The notes beneath the pieces were generated by a model. The model ran no database searches, was not told where the DNA came from, and saw nothing but the letters and a program-made list of their open reading frames with translations. From the NCBI GenBank assembly GCA_020861055.1, contig JAJBTD010000080.1:1-9700 (forward strand): 9,700 nucleotides of DNA. The letters run 5' to 3'. Shown one piece after another: positions 7,440-9,700 of the stretch (the stretch's first letter is position 1; every line of letters starts with the position of its first letter). The DNA comes from Clostridiales bacterium. GTDB taxonomy: Bacteria; Bacillota; Clostridia; Oscillospirales; Oscillospiraceae. Made by a program: the position numbers and the translations under genes.

Positions 7440-7482
7440 TGATTCGAACCCGGTTTCTCTCAGGGAAACCGGGTTCGAATTA
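7440..7482. terminator. Long perfect hairpin terminator after tRNA-Leu
   Basis: TTCGAACCCGGTTTC (7443-7457) and GAAACCGGGTTCGAA (7465-7479) form 15 perfect base pairs. The stem can be extended outwards by A-T, G-U and T-A pairs and inwards by two pairs to a 3-base loop. The plus strand continues T-rich (TATTTGATTT), and the minus strand continues with TCAATTTACC, so it could serve both the tRNA and the convergent DUF1836 gene. Confidence 0.8.
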
Positions 7483-7517
7483 TTTGATTTATCGTCCTAC
7501 CAAAAACAACGCCAGAG

Positions 7518-7556
7518 GAAAGGGAGAAGTGAGCAGGACGCTCACTCCTCCCTTTC
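7518..7556 (-). terminator. Hairpin spanning the stop codon of the DUF1836 gene, possible terminator
   Basis: Positions 7518-7534 pair with 7540-7556 (GAAAGGGAG, an A-C mismatch, AGTGAGC; loop AGGAC; complementary right arm), 16 of 17 pairs. The stop codon of the minus-strand gene (7542-7544) lies inside the right arm. On the minus strand a TTTTT run (7502-7506) follows about eleven bases after the stem, farther than usual for an intrinsic terminator, so termination here is only suggested. The region 7483-7541 holds nothing else recognisable. Confidence 0.5.
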
Positions 7557-8042
7557 ATGCTCATCCGGCAGTTCCCGCAGCAGCACCGCCACATATCTCC
7601 GATATACCAGGGAGCGGATGGCCGCCTCCATCAGAGGGTGGGCCCCAGAGAAAGACTCCATCGGGTCGCCTGCCAGCTCCGACAGCGCCCCTTCCATCTG
7701 GGCGCAGAAGCAACGGTACGACGGCTCAATATCGTCGGCGCAAAACTCCCGCTGGAGAAGCAGGCGAATCTCCTCCATGCTCAGCACTTGCTTTAACAGG
7801 AAGATGACGTACAGCGTCACCACCTGATTCCGGCTATATTTCTTCTGGACCGGCGCAGGCAGCACCTTTAGTTTCACATAGTTGTTGATCATGGAGGCAG
7901 TAACCGGGGCATTGATGTCCGGATAGAATGGGCCAACAACCTGGTTCAGCAGGGAGATGACCTGGTCCATGTACAGCGGAATGGCAGGATACTCCGAAAA
8001 AGGTGGACAACGATAGCTCACAAGCTGTTCCAGCAGGCTCAT
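7542..8042 (-). CDS. DUF1836 family protein, putative MerR-like HTH regulator
   Basis: This 166-residue soluble protein matches the DUF1836 family of Firmicutes: LYMDQV (residues 23-28) followed by the hallmark TASMINNYVKLKVLPAPVQK and KKYSR (48-71), then a hydrophobic helix region (VIFLLKQVLSMEEIRLLL). The SMINNYVK...LP.P...KYSR block is the family's predicted MerR-like helix-turn-helix; DNA binding is inferred, and no member's target is known to me. ATG 8042 is chosen because it overlaps the glycosidase stop as ATGA and has GGAAGGAG about ten bases upstream. An in-frame ATG at 8090 lies well inside the glycosidase gene and is less likely. The overlap suggests co-transcription and coupled translation with the GH43 enzyme, hinting at a regulator of that operon or its substrate pathway. 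Confidence 0.85.
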   Translation of the reverse strand: MSLLEQLVSYRCPPFSEYPAIPLYMDQVISLLNQVVGPFYPDINAPVTASMINNYVKLKVLPAPVQKKYSRNQVVTLYVIFLLKQVLSMEEIRLLLQREFCADDIEPSYRCFCAQMEGALSELAGDPMESFSGAHPLMEAAIRSLVYRRYVAVLLRELPDEHEREE

Positions 8043-9487
8043 AATATGGACACTCCTTCCGGTATTATCTGAAAATCCAGCACGTCCCATCGTCCGTTAC
8101 CCGCTAGAGAGAAATAGACGGCGTGGACGCCCTGTGTCGTTGCCTGAAGCGCACCGAAAACGGTGTGCCAGTTCTCTCCCCCGTTGAGGGAAAATGTGCC
8201 CAGAGAAGGTCCTTCCGGGCTGTCCATGCGGAGAGACATCTCCCCCATGCCCGCTCCCCGGACGCTCATACGGACGCCCTGGACGCCGCTGTCAAAGTCA
8301 AGATATTTCACGCCAAAAACGCATCCTCCAGAGAGATTGCCAATGTACTGTCTGCGCTGTGCAGGCGGCAGCGCTCCTCCCTCCTGATAGATAGCGGGGA
8401 GCTCTGACGAGATAACCTTGCCGCCTACGCTACTGCCCATCCCTTCTGGCCCGGTCAGATGGCAGGCGATAGCGGCAGGGTATCGCTGATACCCATTCAG
8501 CGGCCCACCGTTCAGCCCGCAGCTGGTGATTTCAGTCATGGCAAAGCGCCCGTCATCGCCCAGGCAGATCGGCTCTGCACAGCCCTGTCGGCTGAACTCC
8601 GTTCCATGGGTGTGCCTGTGGTAGAAGATATACCACTGTCCGCCGATCTCTACCAGGCCTCCATGATTATTTCCGGTCGCCGCTACCGGCGACTCTCTGC
8701 CGTTTAGTCCAATGTCGCCGTTGGAGCAGAGAACGCCGCCATAGGAGAAGCCTCTTTCCGGATATCGGCTGACAGCATAGCATAGCTCATGAGACTTTTC
8801 ACTGGAGTAGACCAGATAGTAGGTGTCCCTGATTTTACGGATAGAAGGGGCCTCAAAATAACCATGTCCCTCAAAGGGGGTGCCTATTGCATCACCCCGA
8901 TGAGGCAGCACCACATGGCTCTCCCCCCTGATCGTGACCATATCCGGCTCCAGCTCCACGCAGCTGCCTCCTGCAATCTGCTCTGCCGGAATACTCTGAC
9001 TGCCATAGGGTGCAAATCCATAATAGAGCCAGACCCGATCCTTATCCACCAGGACCGCCGGGTCAAAGGGGAGGTGTTCCGTCAAAGGACGTCCGTCTGG
9101 ATAATGAACCGTGCCATAGTACTGATATTTTCCTGTAGGCCGGTCACACACGGCCACATGGATAAAGAAGGAAGAAGACAGGCCGTAATACAGGTAATAC
9201 CTCCCGTCCGACCCCTGAGCAACGTCCGGAGCAAACAGCCGCTGCGCACTGTCTTCATTGCCTGGCGTTTGGTTTTTTTGATAGATAACGCCGTCGCAAC
9301 GCCAATTACTGAGGTCGTCCAGCGGCGCCGACCACCCCACATAGTCATTCGGGCAGTAGACGCTCCCTCCTGCTGTGTCGTGGGAGCCAAATACATACAG
9401 CCGTTCCTCAAAGATGTGCGGTTCCCCGTCCGGGACATATTCCCACTCCGGCAAATAGGGGTTCCATGCCTGTGCGTTTCTCCTCAT
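8039..9487 (-). CDS. Family 43 glycoside hydrolase with C-terminal CBM6-like domain
   Basis: This 482-residue enzyme is probably a beta-xylosidase or alpha-L-arabinofuranosidase acting on plant-type oligosaccharides; the exact substrate cannot be read from sequence. The five-bladed propeller region shows the expected acidic triad: Asp20 in WEYVPDGEPHIF (base), Asp142 in FDPAVLVD (pKa modulator) and Glu212 in GYFEAPSIRK (acid). It also has RLFAPDVA (83-90) and NNHGG (273-277), whose His usually sits in the active-site centre. From about residue 355 to the end, a segment with GVKYLDFDSG, RMDSPEGP.LGTF and GVHAVYF resembles a CBM6-type jelly roll. There is no signal peptide or membrane helix, so it likely works inside the cell on imported oligosaccharides. 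ATG 9487 has AAAAAGGAG 11 bases upstream; the in-frame ATG 9655 lies upstream of the promoter and is rejected. Confidence 0.9.
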   Translation of the reverse strand: MRRNAQAWNPYLPEWEYVPDGEPHIFEERLYVFGSHDTAGGSVYCPNDYVGWSAPLDDLSNWRCDGVIYQKNQTPGNEDSAQRLFAPDVAQGSDGRYYLYYGLSSSFFIHVAVCDRPTGKYQYYGTVHYPDGRPLTEHLPFDPAVLVDKDRVWLYYGFAPYGSQSIPAEQIAGGSCVELEPDMVTIRGESHVVLPHRGDAIGTPFEGHGYFEAPSIRKIRDTYYLVYSSEKSHELCYAVSRYPERGFSYGGVLCSNGDIGLNGRESPVAATGNNHGGLVEIGGQWYIFYHRHTHGTEFSRQGCAEPICLGDDGRFAMTEITSCGLNGGPLNGYQRYPAAIACHLTGPEGMGSSVGGKVISSELPAIYQEGGALPPAQRRQYIGNLSGGCVFGVKYLDFDSGVQGVRMSVRGAGMGEMSLRMDSPEGPSLGTFSLNGGENWHTVFGALQATTQGVHAVYFSLAGNGRWDVLDFQIIPEGVSIL

Positions 9488-9546
9488 AGACGTCTGCTCT
9501 CCTTTTTCAGATATCGCAACCCTGTCTTGGGGATATAAATATGGTA

Positions 9547-9575
9547 TGGCTTGTGCCGCAAAACGGCAAAAGCCA
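9547..9575 (-). promoter_or_regulatory. Leader hairpin or operator-like palindrome of the GH43 operon
   Basis: On the plus strand TGGCTT (9547-9552) pairs with AAGCCA (9570-9575), and TGCCG (9554-9558) with CGGCA (9564-9568), separated by a single G/A mismatch and a CAAAA loop. It lies 10-40 bases downstream of the predicted transcription start and about 60 bases before the start codon. It could be an RNA leader structure or a DNA operator. It lacks the pattern of a catabolite-repression (cre) site. No other element is evident in the leader. Confidence 0.45.
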
Positions 9576-9591
9576 GTTTTCCTTTCTAAAC

Positions 9592-9619
9592 AGTATATCA
9601 AATATGAACCAGCTGTCAA
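9592..9619 (-). promoter_or_regulatory. Sigma-A-type promoter of the GH43-DUF1836 operon
   Basis: On the minus strand TTGACA (9614-9619) and TATACT (9592-9597) are separated by 16 bases, which predicts a start near 9585 and a leader of about 100 bases. The location fixes the translation start at 9487. The 80 bases from 9620 to the window end show AT-rich sequence with TATCGT occurring twice (9635-9640 and 9660-9665) and no gene that I can support. Confidence 0.75.
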
Positions 9620-9700
9620 GTGCCGAAAAAAGTATATCGTTACATAACAGACCATATCTTATCGTATCAAGAAAAAGATTTCCCGGATACCGATTCCTAT

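Noticed and set aside
7345..7482. Integration site or genomic island boundary at the tRNA-Leu gene
   Set aside because: There is no integrase, and no repeat of the tRNA 3' end including the acceptor stem within the window. Only the short T-arm-like motif recurs in the terminator.
8789..9538. Open frame of 249 codons on the plus strand opposite the GH43 gene
   Set aside because: It is antisense to a well-supported enzyme and shows no recognisable domain, so I treat it as a shadow frame.
9488..9655. Longer N-terminus for the GH43 enzyme starting at ATG 9655
   Set aside because: This ATG lies upstream of the predicted -35 element. The extra residues match no GH43 feature, and ATG 9487 has a good ribosome site.
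1..9700. CRISPR arrays, insertion sequences, toxin-antitoxin or phage genes
   Set aside because: No regularly spaced repeats, transposase motifs or such gene pairs are visible on either strand.

Overview
The window looks like chromosome of an anaerobic, fairly GC-rich member of the Clostridia, most likely an Oscillospiraceae-type gut bacterium of the Flavonifractor/Lawsonibacter kind. This placement is inferred from a [NiFe]-hydrogenase maturation operon with tight overlaps, a DUF1836 protein (a family of low-GC Gram-positives), strong AGGAGG-type ribosome sites, consensus sigma-A promoters and a tRNA without an encoded CCA end. It is not proved by any marker gene.

Positions 1-4097, plus strand, hold the end of a polycistronic operon: hypF (5' end outside the window), hypC, hypD, hypE and a short gene resembling the 30-kDa (NuoC/EchD-like) subunit of hydrogenases and complex I. 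HypF and HypE make the cyanide ligands. HypC and HypD carry and assemble the Fe(CN)2CO group. The last gene suggests that the client enzyme is a complex-I-related (group 4, Ech-like) hydrogenase encoded elsewhere, probably upstream. All junctions overlap or nearly overlap. The operon ends at an elaborate inverted-repeat structure (4104-4200) that it shares, tail to tail, with the next unit.

Positions 4260-7147, minus strand, hold trkA-trkH, a two-gene potassium uptake operon with a 4-base stop/start overlap and its own extended -10 promoter at 7192-7220. Back to back with it, plus strand, is a tRNA-Leu(GAG) gene (7345-7428) driven by a promoter with perfect -35 and -10 hexamers and 17-base spacing, followed by a long perfect hairpin terminator.

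Positions 7542-9487, minus strand, hold a second two-gene operon: a cytoplasmic family 43 glycoside hydrolase with a C-terminal CBM6-like domain, then a DUF1836 (MerR-like HTH) protein joined to it by another 4-base overlap. A good promoter (9592-9619) and a compact leader hairpin (9547-9575) lie upstream. The promoter position shows that the enzyme starts at 9487 rather than at the longer in-frame ATG.

Most of the window is ordinary housekeeping and metabolic sequence. The observations most worth a second look are the structured inverted repeat at 4104-4200, the lone hydrogenase/complex-I-type subunit at the end of the hyp operon, and the coupling of a glycosidase to a DUF1836 putative regulator. 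I saw no CRISPR array, transposase, integrase or defence genes, and nothing that clearly amounts to a new system.
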